A stretch of 64,000 nt of DNA from VRUE01 sp963728835 (GCA_963728835.1 CAVSKZ010000002.1:62001-126000); one strand, 5' to 3'; positions 18,878 through 26,275 are shown, counted from the first letter of the stretch. Translations and numbers: made by a program. Notes: generated by a model from the sequence alone, not told the origin.

Positions 18878-19236
18878 GTCGTTGTCCGCTCCCGCAGCTT
18901 CACCTGCTCGCTGACCAGCACCTCCTGGCGGCGGGCCTTGCGGCGCTCGGGGCCGATGTCGCCAACCGTCTCGATCAGGTCGCCCGCGTGCAGGCCCATG
19001 CCGCAGCGCACCGCTTCGTCGTCCCTGAGTCCCGGTGCGCCGTCCTTGATGTAGAGGGAGACTCGGGGTGGGGAGCTGGCCGGCCCGGCCGCCTGGCCCA
19101 CAACCAGCAGGCGGCAGACTCCCACGCCGTCCACCGAGCGCGCGAACTCCGGCGCTCGCCCCAGCCGTCCCCTGACGAAGGTCCGCATCACCTCGTCTGC
19201 CTTGCCGTTTGATGCCTGAACTCGCTTTGCTGCCAT
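18874..19236 (-). CDS. Divergent SSB-like OB-fold protein
   Basis: A 120-residue protein from ATG 19236, which has AAAGGAG eight to nine bases upstream (an in-frame upstream start at 19302 lacks this). The region MRTFVRGRLGRAPEFARS through GVCRLLVVG resembles the first half of SSB proteins (compare ITGNLTKDPELRHT in the true SSB of this element). It has no acidic C-terminal tip; it ends VKLRERTTT. It is probably a specialised ssDNA-binding paralogue of the ICE, as seen in other actinobacterial elements. Overlaps the DUF4326 gene. Confidence 0.6.
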   Translation of the reverse strand: MAAKRVQASNGKADEVMRTFVRGRLGRAPEFARSVDGVGVCRLLVVGQAAGPASSPPRVSLYIKDGAPGLRDDEAVRCGMGLHAGDLIETVGDIGPERRKARRQEVLVSEQVKLRERTTT

Positions 19237-19266
19237 CTCAACTGCTCCTTTCTCGCCCCGCGGGGC

Positions 19267-19397
19267 CTCTTGCTCACTTGCCAGCCGGAAGGCGAGGGAC
19301 ATCCGGCACGCGCACCGAGCCGCAGGCGAGGGGAAGGGAGCGAAGCGACCTTGCGCGGGACGGTGCCCGAGCTAGGCTGTCTGCAAGTGAGCAAGAG
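19267..19397. repeat. 15-bp perfect inverted repeat with 101-bp spacer
   Basis: Left arm CTCTTGCTCACTTGC at 19,267-19,281; right arm GCAAGTGAGCAAGAG at 19,383-19,397. All 15 positions pair. The spacer holds a GC-rich stretch with the ACCGAGCCGC leader motif. Confidence 0.8.
19314..19335. repeat. 22-bp leader repeat, copy 1
   Basis: ACCGAGCCGCAGGCGAGG followed by GGAA; 21 of 22 bases match the copy at 20,075-20,096. Contains the small hairpin GCC-GCA-GGC. Lies in the leader of the SSB-like gene. Confidence 0.7.
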
Positions 19398-19539
19398 CCG
19401 CGAGCGCTTGAGCTCATGAAGAGGTACCCGTAGACGATCTGTCGGTACGGTGAAGAGGTAGAGAGGTACGCGACGGCCATGATCGAGATATTCCGGTCGC
19501 CGTTGACCTAAAGACACTGATTTCGTCAGCTGCATCACG

Positions 19540-19573
19540 AAAGAGGCCCGGCGCTCTCGCACCGGGCCTCTTT
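19540..19573. terminator. Terminator hairpin downstream of ssb
   Basis: Perfect 12-bp stem AAAGAGGCCCGG / CCGGGCCTCTTT with a 10-base loop, 18 bases after the ssb stop in the direction of transcription. The stem ends in T-runs on both strands, consistent with intrinsic termination. Confidence 0.8.
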
Positions 19574-19590
19574 CGATTTCGATGTAGGGC

Positions 19591-20007
19591 TCAGAACGGG
19601 ATGTCGTCGTCCCCGCCGCCGCTTCCAGCCGCGACCGGCTCCGCGCTGGCGCCATTCTCGCTCGAGCTGTTCTTCTGCCCGAGGAACTGGACCGCATTGG
19701 CGATGATCTGGACCTTCTGCCGTTTGCCGCTGCCGTCCTTGGCCTCCCATTCGCTCCAGTCGAGCCGACCTTCGACCGCGACGGGACGGCCCTTGGCCAG
19801 GTACTCCGCGCAGCTCTCGCCGCGAGCGCCGAAAACGGTCACGTCGAAGTAGTTGGCCTTGTCCTCCCATTCGCCGGTCTGTCCGTTCTTGCGGCTGCCA
19901 TTGACCGCTACGCGCATCTCGCAGACCGCGGTGCCCCCGCCAGTGTGGCGCAGCTCCGGGTCCTTGGTCAGGTTGCCGGTGATGACGACTACGTTGATGT
20001 TCTGCAT
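19591..20007 (-). CDS. ssb: Single-stranded DNA-binding protein
   Basis: A 138-residue SSB that coats ssDNA during conjugation or replication. The OB fold runs from VVVITGNLTKDPELRHT to about residue 108 (KVQIIANAVQFLG). A flexible Gly/Ser linker follows, then the acidic tip DDDIPF that recruits partner proteins. Start at ATG 20007 with AAAGGAGG seven bases upstream. An ICE-encoded second copy beside the usual chromosomal ssb is common. The gene is followed by a strong terminator. Confidence 0.93.
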   Translation of the reverse strand: MQNINVVVITGNLTKDPELRHTGGGTAVCEMRVAVNGSRKNGQTGEWEDKANYFDVTVFGARGESCAEYLAKGRPVAVEGRLDWSEWEAKDGSGKRQKVQIIANAVQFLGQKNSSSENGASAEPVAAGSGGGDDDIPF

Positions 20008-20280
20008 TTCGGGCCTCCTTTGAGAGGTGGTTCGTTTGACGAGCCCAGGTAGGGCGCGTGACCGACCGTGCGGAACCGAGCCGAAGGCGAGGGGAACCCC
20101 CTTTGTGGGGTTGAAGCTCGGGCGGCACGTGCCAGCCTGGCGGGAGGAAATCGGAGCGCCTCTCTGAGGCTTGGGACTTCACATAGGAGTTGTCAAAACT
20201 GGCGGTCTGATCCGTCGATCCCATGTCTCGCTGCGCATTCCGCCGTGTTCTCCGCTGGGGGCAACAGACGCGTCCAGAAC
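20008..20280. other. Intergenic region between ardC-like gene and ssb
   Basis: 273 bases forming the ssb leader and the ardC 3' region. It contains the second copy of the 22-bp leader repeat (20,075-20,096), a GGGGAACCCC palindrome just after it and CCGAG/CTCGG pairing around them. I see no coding sequence. Confidence 0.45.
20075..20096. repeat. 22-bp leader repeat, copy 2
   Basis: ACCGAGCCGAAGGCGAGG followed by GGAA; matches 19,314-19,335 at 21 of 22 bases. The centre GCC-GAA-GGC has the same hairpin form as the larger leader repeats further right. Lies in the ssb leader. Confidence 0.7.
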
Positions 20281-21209
20281 TCAGACAATGGCGACTTCCT
20301 CCTCACACTCAGGAGTGCCCACGACCAGCGCCGCATCCTCCAGCCGCCTTGCCAAGCGGTCGATCAGCGCCGCGTAGCGCTCGATCTCCCCGCCCTCGCT
20401 CCAGCTCGTCATGTAGGGGACCGAGTAGCCGGCGGTGTCGAGGCCGACCGTGGAGCAAACGGTGTAGGCGACGCACTCCACGACGATCTCTTCCTCGCCG
20501 CGCCTCAGGCTCAGGGTCATCGTCGTGGCGCTCACGGCGAATCAGCGCGTGCGCTAGCTCGTGGACCAGCGTCTTCAGCTCGGAGTTCGCCGAGACCTCG
20601 GCGGCGGCACCGACGACGATCCGATCGCCGTCGTGGTCGTAGAAGCCGCGCGCCGCGCCAGGGATCGGCCCGAAGCTGACCGCGACACCGAGCGAGGCGG
20701 CGAACTCGATCAGCGGCTCATGTAGATGAGCGAGGTCGCGACCCTCGACCGTGGCGAGTGGCGGATCGAGCTCAAGCGGCCCGCCGGGGAAGTCCGGCAG
20801 CGGGTCGACCTGGGAGCGGTCGAAGACCGAGACGAGGCGAAAGAAGGTGCGCGGCCTTTGCTCGGGGTCTGCTCCCGCCGCTTTCCATTCGCGCAGCTTG
20901 CGCTTCGAGGGCGGACACGGTGCCCAGATGCGGATCCCGTGCTCGCCCTTGCGGACGGCGTAGCCGAGGTCGAGCCAGGGGCGAAAGCCGGCGACCCGCG
21001 TCGCGCTCGGTCGCTGGAAAGCGATCAAGAGCTGGTTGTGGAAGCTGTAGGAGTGGAAGTGGCGGCGAACCGAAAGCCAGCGCTGCCAGCCCTCGCTGGA
21101 GCGCAGCTGCTCGATTGCGGCGGCCATCGAGCTCGCGCTCGGCGGCTCGCCTCTCGGCTCGCTCCTCCTCGCTCAGCTTGCGGCGGCGTGAACTCCTCCT
21201 CTTGGCCAT
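20281..21209 (-). CDS. ArdC-like antirestriction protein (two +1 frame changes)
   Basis: ArdC proteins of mobile elements bind ssDNA and protect incoming DNA from restriction. The N-terminus is Lys/Arg/Glu-rich. The ArdC N-terminal domain is seen in AAAIEQLRSSEGWQRWL and FHSYSFHNQLLIAFQ, and GYAVRKGEHGIRIWAPC is typical. A zinc metallopeptidase-like motif VHELAHALI lies near residue 217, and VECVAYTVCSTVGLDT probably supplies the third ligand. About 308 residues result after joining frames near 21,128 and 20,497, where one extra base sits beside CGAG/CTCG. Start ATG 21209 has AAGGAG upstream; a nested inverted repeat occupies the leader. Confidence 0.78.
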
Positions 21210-21228
21210 GACGGACTCCTTGGCGTCG

Positions 21229-21335
21229 GGCCCGCCCCCTGCGGGCGGGCGATCGCCGACCCCGATGCACGGCGAAGCCGTGCCAGGATCGGGAAGGCGT
21301 CGCCCGCCCGCCGAGCGGCTCTGTCAGAGCGGGCC
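21229..21335 (-). repeat. Nested inverted-repeat leader, copy 1 (before ardC-like)
   Basis: Outer arms GGCCCGC/GCGGGCC (21,229-21,235 with 21,329-21,335), middle arms of 12 perfect pairs (21,241-21,252 with 21,300-21,311), inner CCCGAT/ATCGGG, and core hairpin GCACGGC-GAA-GCCGTGC (21,267-21,283). In mRNA sense the loop is UUC. Lies directly upstream of the ribosome site of the ardC-like gene. Confidence 0.85.
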
Positions 21336-21366
21336 GCGGCCCTTGCGTTAGGAGTCACACAGCTCC

Positions 21367-21657
21367 TCAAGAGTGCCTCCAGTGGGCGCTCGATCCGTAG
21401 CCGCCCAGCTCCTCGGGGCGGACGCTCGCGGCATCGCCGCGTCGTGTAGCCATGTCGTCGCGCACCGCTCGGACCTCACGACGTCGTTCCGCGGGACTGG
21501 TCCGCTTCTCGCCGAGCAGTCGCTTGATCTCGCGGTCGGCCTCATCGACGGTCTCGGGATAGGCGAAGGACTGTCCTCGGCCGAGCGCGAGGTCGCGTAG
21601 GTAGCTGAGCTGTTTTGGAGTTGGTGGGTTGCTGCTATGTGGCTGTGAGTTGGTCAT
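21367..21657 (-). CDS. Small DUF3072-like protein
   Basis: A 96-residue protein from ATG 21657 (MTNSQPHSSN). The segment TPKQLSYLRDLALGRGQ followed by DEADREIKRLLGEK resembles the short helical DUF3072 domain common in actinobacteria. The rest is charged (AERRREVRAVRDDM). No clear ribosome site is visible and the in-frame upstream extension is Pro/Ala-rich and unlikely. Function unknown. It belongs to the same-strand run with ParB and the ardC-like gene. Confidence 0.6.
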   Translation of the reverse strand: MTNSQPHSSNPPTPKQLSYLRDLALGRGQSFAYPETVDEADREIKRLLGEKRTSPAERRREVRAVRDDMATRRGDAASVRPEELGGYGSSAHWRHS

Positions 21658-21825
21658 GGCCCAGCCACAGCGGGCCGGGGGAGACCGCGCAGCGGGCGGA
21701 GGAGGTCTGCTAGGCGTCAGGGCCGGGGCCAACTCACAGCCGGGCCGAGAATCTACGAGAGAAGCTGCCCAGCCGCGGGTTCGTCTTCTTTCGAGCCCGC
21801 CGGCTCCTAGTTGCGGCGACTTCGA

Positions 21826-21972
21826 TCAGCCGCCCGGCTGCTGGTCGAGGACGAGGATCGCGCGCGTGCCTTCGTGCTTGATCCCCACCACGGTCGCCGT
21901 GAGCGCCGAGTCGCGCTCGTAGTGCAGATCGGTCGAACCGCAGTCCGGGCATTTGATCGCGGTCGTCTCCAT
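21826..21972 (-). CDS. 48-residue putative zinc-binding protein
   Basis: Short gene from ATG 21972 to TGA 21826, with AAAGGA seven bases upstream. The protein begins METTAIKCPDCGSTDLHYER, where a CPDC knuckle is followed by a His, and continues as a beta-rich stretch (ATVVGIKHEGTRAILVLD). Only one Cys pair is present, so zinc may be bound with the His or by dimerisation. It sits just downstream of parB and its terminator. Function unknown. Confidence 0.55.
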   Translation of the reverse strand: METTAIKCPDCGSTDLHYERDSALTATVVGIKHEGTRAILVLDQQPGG

Positions 21973-22000
21973 GATCGATCCTTTCGGTCAGCGATTGGAG

Positions 22001-22043
22001 AAGCGGAGGAAGGGCCGCGGTCGACCCTTCCTCCATCCCGCTT
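22001..22043. terminator. Terminator hairpin of parB
   Basis: GGAGGAAGGG/CCCTTCCTCC stem (22,005-22,014 with 22,025-22,034) extended by AAGCG/CGCTT, touching the parB stop codon. It separates parB from the small zinc gene. Confidence 0.65.
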
Positions 22044-23563
22044 TACTTGCGGCTCTTGCGAGGCCGCCGCGGGCGTACCGACTTGATGTCGGCTGCGAGC
22101 AGCTTCCTCGCCTCAGCCTCAGCGGAGAGGGAGCCCCAGACCCGCTTGGACTGCGGCAGCTCCTCCTCGTCGGCGAGCAGCGAGGCGATCACCGCGTCGC
22201 CGAGGAGCTCGAGCACCTCGCCCACCGAGCGGGCGCCTTCGACCCGCTTGCGCAGGTACTCCGTGCACTGCTCGGAATCGGCGTAGCTGACCTTTTCCTT
22301 GCTCTCGCCGCTCGTCTTCAGCTGCTTGACCTCGACCTCCTGCAGCTGAGCGCTGACGAGACGAAGTCCAGCGGCAGCGAGCTTCGGGTTATCGGCGAGG
22401 ACGATTGCCGCGAGCGCCTTGACCCTGGCGAGGGCGTGCTCCTTGCGGCTCGTGCCGCCCCTGCGCCCCAGCAGGTTGCGTTCCAGCTCCTGGTTTCGCG
22501 AGCGGGCCGCTTCCTTTCGCTGCTTGGCCTCCTCGCGCTCCTTGCGCCGGGCCTCTTTGACCTCCTCCTCTGAGGCGCCCGGGCTTTGGCCGTTGCGACG
22601 CGCACGCGATTCCTGGTCGCGCTTTGCCTGCTCGGCCGCTTCTGCCTCGATCCGCTCGATCGCCCGCTCGCAGAGGTCGGCGGCCAGGGTGGCGTCGGTG
22701 AGGAAGGGAACGATGGACACCCATTCGCCGCGGTCGATCTTGTGCTCGATCAGGCAGCCGGCGGCGCGGGCGGCGTCGACTTCGGCTTCGCCGAAGCGCA
22801 GCACGGGCCGGTCCTCGGGACCATGGGGGCGAGCGGCACCGAGGCGATCGTTCAGCTCCTTGCGCTTCTCGGCGTCGGCGACGACCTTCCAGAGCTCGAC
22901 GCGGCGCGGGTCGATCATCGTCGGCTTGTCCTCGAAGCGGGCCTCGGCGGTCTCTTCGAGCAGCTCGCCGAAGCTGGCTACGAAGCGGCTCGGCTTGACC
23001 TTGCGCCGCACCGCCAGCTCGCAGACGCACTCGGCGACCCGCGGGCTCACCTTGGCGACCTCGCGAAGGCAGCGCTCGGCCTCGACCGGGACGCTGCCGC
23101 AGGCGACGTGGACTTGGACGCCCTCGGGCAGCTCGAGCAGGCGCATGTGCTGGCTGACCCAGGCGCTGGACTTGCTGACCTGCCGGGCGATCTGTTTGTG
23201 GGTGGTGAGGTTGTGCTCCTCGGCGAGGGCCTTCAGGCCGCGCGCCGTGTCGATCGGGTCGAGTGCCTCCTGGTGGAGGTTCTCGACCAGGTTGGCGATG
23301 CGAGCCGTCTTCGGGTCGCCGAGGACGCCGGGGATCTCGGTGAAGCCGGCGACCTTCGCGGCCCGCAGCCGCCGGTGGCCGGCGACGAGGCTGAAGCGGC
23401 CGTCCTCGCCGAGCGTGACGACGACGGGCTGCACGACGCCGACCTGCTTGAAGTTGGCGGCGAGCTGCTCGATCGCTTCGTCGTCCATGTGGGTGCGGAC
23501 GTTGAAGCCCTCGGTGACGTCGATCTTCTCGACGTCGATCAGGGGTGCTGTTGGCTGAGTCAT
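22043..23563 (-). CDS. ParB/Spo0J-family protein of the ICE
   Basis: A 506-residue protein; start at ATG 23563 (MTQPTAPLIDVEKIDVTEG) with AAGGAG seven bases upstream. The ParB N-terminal CTPase domain shows GRFSLVAGHRRLRAAKVAG (the ParB GxRRxxA-type box) and ENLHQEALDPIDTARGLKAL. A helix-turn-helix follows (KQIARQVSKSSAWVSQHMRLL). The second half is unusual for a partition protein: about 300 residues with highly charged helices (KEARRKEREEAKQRKEAA) and a basic C-terminus. It probably controls ICE maintenance or gene expression. No ParA gene is in the window. A nested inverted repeat lies in its leader and a hairpin at its stop. Confidence 0.85.
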   Translation of the reverse strand: MTQPTAPLIDVEKIDVTEGFNVRTHMDDEAIEQLAANFKQVGVVQPVVVTLGEDGRFSLVAGHRRLRAAKVAGFTEIPGVLGDPKTARIANLVENLHQEALDPIDTARGLKALAEEHNLTTHKQIARQVSKSSAWVSQHMRLLELPEGVQVHVACGSVPVEAERCLREVAKVSPRVAECVCELAVRRKVKPSRFVASFGELLEETAEARFEDKPTMIDPRRVELWKVVADAEKRKELNDRLGAARPHGPEDRPVLRFGEAEVDAARAAGCLIEHKIDRGEWVSIVPFLTDATLAADLCERAIERIEAEAAEQAKRDQESRARRNGQSPGASEEEVKEARRKEREEAKQRKEAARSRNQELERNLLGRRGGTSRKEHALARVKALAAIVLADNPKLAAAGLRLVSAQLQEVEVKQLKTSGESKEKVSYADSEQCTEYLRKRVEGARSVGEVLELLGDAVIASLLADEEELPQSKRVWGSLSAEAEARKLLAADIKSVRPRRPRKSRK

Positions 23564-23582
23564 GGTGACTCCTTCTGTGAGC

Positions 23583-23652
23583 GCTCTCGCTCCGTGCGAG
23601 AGCCGGTGCCCCGGCCCCCGCACGCGAAGCGTGCGACCATGCCGGGCGCCGG
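23583..23652 (-). repeat. Nested inverted-repeat leader, copy 2 (before parB)
   Basis: A hairpin GCTCTCGC/GCGAGAGC (23,583-23,603) is followed by near-perfect arms starting CCGGTGCC (about 23,603-23,615) pairing with 23,641-23,652, enclosing the core CGCACGC-GAA-GCGTGCG (23,619-23,635). Sits between the upstream gene and the parB ribosome site. Confidence 0.8.
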
Positions 23653-23671
23653 CCGACGCACCGTGAGTCAG

Positions 23672-24316
23672 CTAGTCCTCTGCAATCGGCCGGCCGCTTT
23701 CGTGAAGCTCGCGGGCGAGGAGCTCGCAGACATCCCCGCCGTTCCACTGGCCCGGGCGATTCATGAAGGCGGCAATGCGGTCGAGGCGGTCGCTGTCGGC
23801 GGCCCGAGCGGCGGCGAGGCCGTTGGCTTCCTCGACCACTTCCTCCAAGAAGCGGATCGTGAAGGAGACCGGGTCCTCCGCTTCGCCCTGGCGCAGCTTC
23901 AGCTCGAAGCCGAGCAGGGTAGGCCCCGGGCCGGGGTCGACGGCGAGCACCGGATCGGGTTGTGCGATCGAGAGCGGGTAGACGTAGATCCCGGCGCCGG
24001 GGCGCTCGCTGTCGATGATCTGAACCGCCCGGGCGGCGTCGAGCAGGCGGTGCAGCTCGTCGGCGTCGCTGTAGGGGCTGATGGGCAAGGGCGCACCGTC
24101 GGGGCTGCGCAGCTCGATCGCCGCCCGCTGCTGGTCGAAGGTGAAGATCCGCTGTGGCGTCGCCTTATCCCGATACGCCTCGGCCTCCAGCACGGTGACG
24201 AAGGCGCACTCGCGCGGGAAGCGCGCGCCACAGTTCGCGCAGCGATGCGCGTCGTCCCCGCCTTGGGGATCGTTCTCGACCTCGGGGCTGGCGCACTCTG
24301 GGCACCTGAGTTCCAT
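23672..24316 (-). CDS. Zinc-ribbon protein of unknown function
   Basis: A 214-residue protein from ATG 24316 with AAGGAGG upstream. The N-terminus is a four-cysteine zinc ribbon (RCPECASPEV and HRCANCGARFP). It is followed by a domain with PISPYSDADELHRLLDAARA and an acidic C-terminal region. Not recognised. The ribbon suggests nucleic-acid or protein binding. It lies in the DNA-handling run of the ICE and has a nested inverted-repeat leader. Confidence 0.7.
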   Translation of the reverse strand: MELRCPECASPEVENDPQGGDDAHRCANCGARFPRECAFVTVLEAEAYRDKATPQRIFTFDQQRAAIELRSPDGAPLPISPYSDADELHRLLDAARAVQIIDSERPGAGIYVYPLSIAQPDPVLAVDPGPGPTLLGFELKLRQGEAEDPVSFTIRFLEEVVEEANGLAAARAADSDRLDRIAAFMNRPGQWNGGDVCELLARELHESGRPIAED

Positions 24317-24349
24317 CGTGGACCTCCTTGTCTGTTGGCCCCGCCCGAT

Positions 24350-24408
24350 GCGGAGCCGGTGCGACCGCCCCGCACGCGCAGCGTGCGAAGCTCGGGCACC
24401 GGCTCCGC
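24350..24408 (-). repeat. Nested inverted-repeat leader, copy 3
   Basis: Outer arms of 13 perfect pairs, GCGGAGCCGGTGC (24,350-24,362) with GCACCGGCTCCGC (24,396-24,408), around the core CGCACGC-GCA-GCGTGCG (24,371-24,387). In mRNA sense it is followed by CGGGCGGGGCCA before the ribosome site, a flank shared with copies 4 and 5. Confidence 0.88.
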
Positions 24409-24426
24409 GGTGGATGAGGACTCCTC

Positions 24427-24699
24427 CTATTCGAGGGTGTGGGCGATTCGCTCCAACTCGCCGTTGACCAGCGGCACCTCGTCTGGAAAGCGGGCCGCGT
24501 AGACCCAGTATTCCCAACGATTCATGGTGTAACGAGAGGCCCTGATTCGCTCCTTCGGGCTCATGCGGCGCAGTTCGGAGAGGAACGAGTCGATCGGGCG
24601 TTCGACCTCCTGGGCGCCGTGGCGGCGATGCTCGCGGTCGAGGAGCGCACCCGTCTCTACCGTGGTCTGGTGGGTCTGGGTGTCGAGGGCATGAGTCAT
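24427..24699 (-). CDS. 90-residue hypothetical protein
   Basis: Starts at ATG 24699 with AGGAGG six bases upstream, so translation is well supported. The protein is hydrophilic, with the central motif SFLSELRRMSPKERIRASRY and a C-terminal WEYWVYAARFPDEVPLVNG rich in aromatics. I do not recognise it. It is one of five genes in the run preceded by a nested inverted repeat. Confidence 0.65.
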   Translation of the reverse strand: MTHALDTQTHQTTVETGALLDREHRRHGAQEVERPIDSFLSELRRMSPKERIRASRYTMNRWEYWVYAARFPDEVPLVNGELERIAHTLE

Positions 24700-24727
24700 C
24701 TCAGCCTCCTTGGGAATGGCCCCGCCC

Positions 24728-24801
24728 GCTGCGGGAGCCGCTGCCCCTCATCCGCACGCCGAAGGCGTGCCAGAATCGAGAACGAGGGCGGCTCCCGCAG
24801 C
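24728..24801 (-). repeat. Nested inverted-repeat leader, copy 4
   Basis: Arms GCTGCGGGAGCCG (24,728-24,740) and CGGCTCCCGCAGC (24,789-24,801), 13 perfect pairs; second level CCCTC/GAGGG; core GCACGCC-GAA-GGCGTGC (24,754-24,770). In mRNA sense the tip is a stable C-UUCG-G type loop. Confidence 0.88.
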
Positions 24802-24834
24802 AAGAGCCGTGCGAGGCATCGGGGGTGGCGCTCA

Positions 24835-25761
24835 TCACCCCTGCTGTCCGCTCGTACCTCCGTTTGCACCGGGCGTCGTGGCCAGCACCTCTAGGACGTC
24901 GGAGGCACCCCGAACGAGGCAGGCCCCACCGGCGAGGAGGTCGTTCGTACCCGCCGAGGCTCGCGAGTGGACCGGACCCGGCACCGCGCCCAGCTCGCGT
25001 CCGAGGTCGGCGGCGAGGTTCGCCGTAATCAGCGAGCCCGAGCGCTGCGCCCCCTCGACGACGACGGTCATCGCGCAGAGACCGGCGACGATCCGATTCC
25101 GTGCCGGGAAGGTCCAGCGCCAGGCACCGGTTCCCGGCGGCAACTCGGAGAGCACGAGACCCTCCTCGCAGATTCGCCGCCAGAGAGCGCGGTGGGATGC
25201 CGGGTAGGCGACGTCGGGGCCGCAGCCGAGCACGGCGACGGTCTTCCCTGCTTCCAGGGCACCGCGGTGCGCACAGGCGTCGATGCCGAAGGCAAGGCCA
25301 CTGATGACGACCACGCCCTCTCGGGCGAGATCGTGACCCAGCTCGCGTGCGAGGTCGCGGCCGTAGGCGGTCGCCCGCCGTGCTCCCACCACGGCGACGC
25401 AGGCGCTCGGGTCGAGGCGATCAAGCCGGGCCGGGTCCCCGCGGCCGATCAGCGCCCAGGGGGCACCGGGCGCGACCCGAAGGCCGGCGGGGTAGCGGTC
25501 GTCGTGCCGGCAGACCGCCCAGCACTGCGCGGCAGCCAAGTCCGCTCGAAGGCGGCACTCGGGCAGGGACTCCACCCGAGCGAGGATCTGAGCGGCGACC
25601 CGCGGCGCCGCGGCGCCAGCCAGCTCCTCGCTGCCAAGCGGCAAGAGATCCAGTGCGCGCCTGCCGGGGGTGCAGGCGACCAGCTTCTCGATGTAGGGGG
25701 CGAGGTGGGCCAGCAGCCACGCCCGGCGCAGGCAATCTGGACAAGCTCGTGGCTCGTTCAT
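24835..25761 (-). CDS. dprA: DprA/Smf-like DNA-processing protein carried by the ICE
   Basis: A 308-residue DprA homologue. DprA binds ssDNA and loads RecA, protecting incoming single strands. The N-terminus begins ACPDCLRRAWLLAH with a Cys pair. The Rossmann-like DprA domain shows VAVVGARRATAYG, VISGLAFGIDACAHRGAL, LGCGPDVAYP, PARNRIVAGLC, VVEGAQRSGSLITA and SRASAGTNDLLAGGA, all standard motifs. Start ATG 25761 with AAGGAGGAACCG upstream. The C-terminal winged helix of many DprA proteins is absent. A chromosomal dprA is expected elsewhere; this one fits an ICE ssDNA-protection role beside ssb and the ardC-like gene. Confidence 0.88.
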   Translation of the reverse strand: MNEPRACPDCLRRAWLLAHLAPYIEKLVACTPGRRALDLLPLGSEELAGAAAPRVAAQILARVESLPECRLRADLAAAQCWAVCRHDDRYPAGLRVAPGAPWALIGRGDPARLDRLDPSACVAVVGARRATAYGRDLARELGHDLAREGVVVISGLAFGIDACAHRGALEAGKTVAVLGCGPDVAYPASHRALWRRICEEGLVLSELPPGTGAWRWTFPARNRIVAGLCAMTVVVEGAQRSGSLITANLAADLGRELGAVPGPVHSRASAGTNDLLAGGACLVRGASDVLEVLATTPGANGGTSGQQG

Positions 25762-25779
25762 CGGTTCCTCCTTCGCTCT

Positions 25780-25873
25780 GGCCCCGCCCGCTGCGGGGCC
25801 GATACCGACGCCCCGCACGCCCGTCAGGGCGTGCCACATTTTGGGCGAAGGCGGCCCCGGGGCGGGCGGGGCC
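25780..25873 (-). repeat. Nested inverted-repeat leader, copy 5 (before dprA)
   Basis: Outer arms GGCCCCGCCCGC (25,780-25,791) and GCGGGCGGGGCC (25,862-25,873), 12 perfect pairs; second level GGGGCCG/CGGCCCC; core GCACGCCC-GTCA-GGGCGTGC (25,815-25,834). Immediately upstream of the dprA ribosome site. Confidence 0.88.
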
Positions 25874-25960
25874 AGACGGCTCACATCGGGTTGCCTGGTT
25901 AGAGGATGAGAAGCGATTGTCCGTGCAAGTCACCACAGACGAGGAGATCTCAATTGATCC

Positions 25961-26239
25961 TTAAGTCACACCGTGCAAGAAGGATGCAGCTAGCTTGTAG
26001 GGCGTTCTTGTTTTGCCTTGTTTTCCGGGCTTTCGTTCAAGTGCTTCTACAACCCCGGAGGTTGCAAGAGACTTAAGGTGATAGTCGATTGTCGCTACCG
26101 ATGGGCTGCCCTTGAACTCTCGCTGCAGATCCGAGGGAGACATTGGCACATCAAGCCTCTGCAAAGCTTCGATGATCTGGATCTTGACCGGATGAATGTA
26201 GACGGTCGCGAGGGCACTCCAATCAATTTGCATTTTCAT
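25961..26239 (-). CDS. ArsR-like winged-helix regulator
   Basis: A 92-residue DNA-binding protein. The fold is indicated by VKIQIIEALQRLDVPMSPSD, SVATIDYHLKSLATSGVVE and a basic wing (RKPGKQGKTRTPYKL). No metal-binding cysteines are present. Start ATG 26239 has AAAGGA upstream; a second ATG two codons in is possible. It is the first of a stack of small regulators at the right end of the ICE and may control excision or transfer. Confidence 0.75.
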   Translation of the reverse strand: MKMQIDWSALATVYIHPVKIQIIEALQRLDVPMSPSDLQREFKGSPSVATIDYHLKSLATSGVVEALERKPGKQGKTRTPYKLAASFLHGVT

Positions 26240-26275
26240 CTTTAGATCCTTTTCTGTGAAAAGGGACTTGCCTCT

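Larger units (their letters stand above)
19237..19539. other. Intergenic control region between the two SSB genes; candidate oriT
   Basis: About 300 bases without a supported gene. It holds a perfect 15-bp inverted repeat (19,267-19,281 with 19,383-19,397), a 22-bp sequence repeated upstream of ssb (19,314-19,335 with 20,075-20,096), and three AGAGGTA direct repeats between 19,419 and 19,475. This density of repeats in the DNA-processing part of an ICE suits an origin of transfer, replication or a leader promoter. Confidence 0.4.

Noticed and set aside
19267..25873. CRISPR array
   Set aside because: The repeats are inverted and gene-spaced, not regularly spaced direct repeats with unique spacers, and no cas genes are present.
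23583..25873. Nested repeats as simple rho-independent terminators of the upstream gene
   Set aside because: They lack T-runs in either direction, have two or more nested levels and abut the downstream ribosome site. Termination cannot be excluded but does not explain the shared flank.
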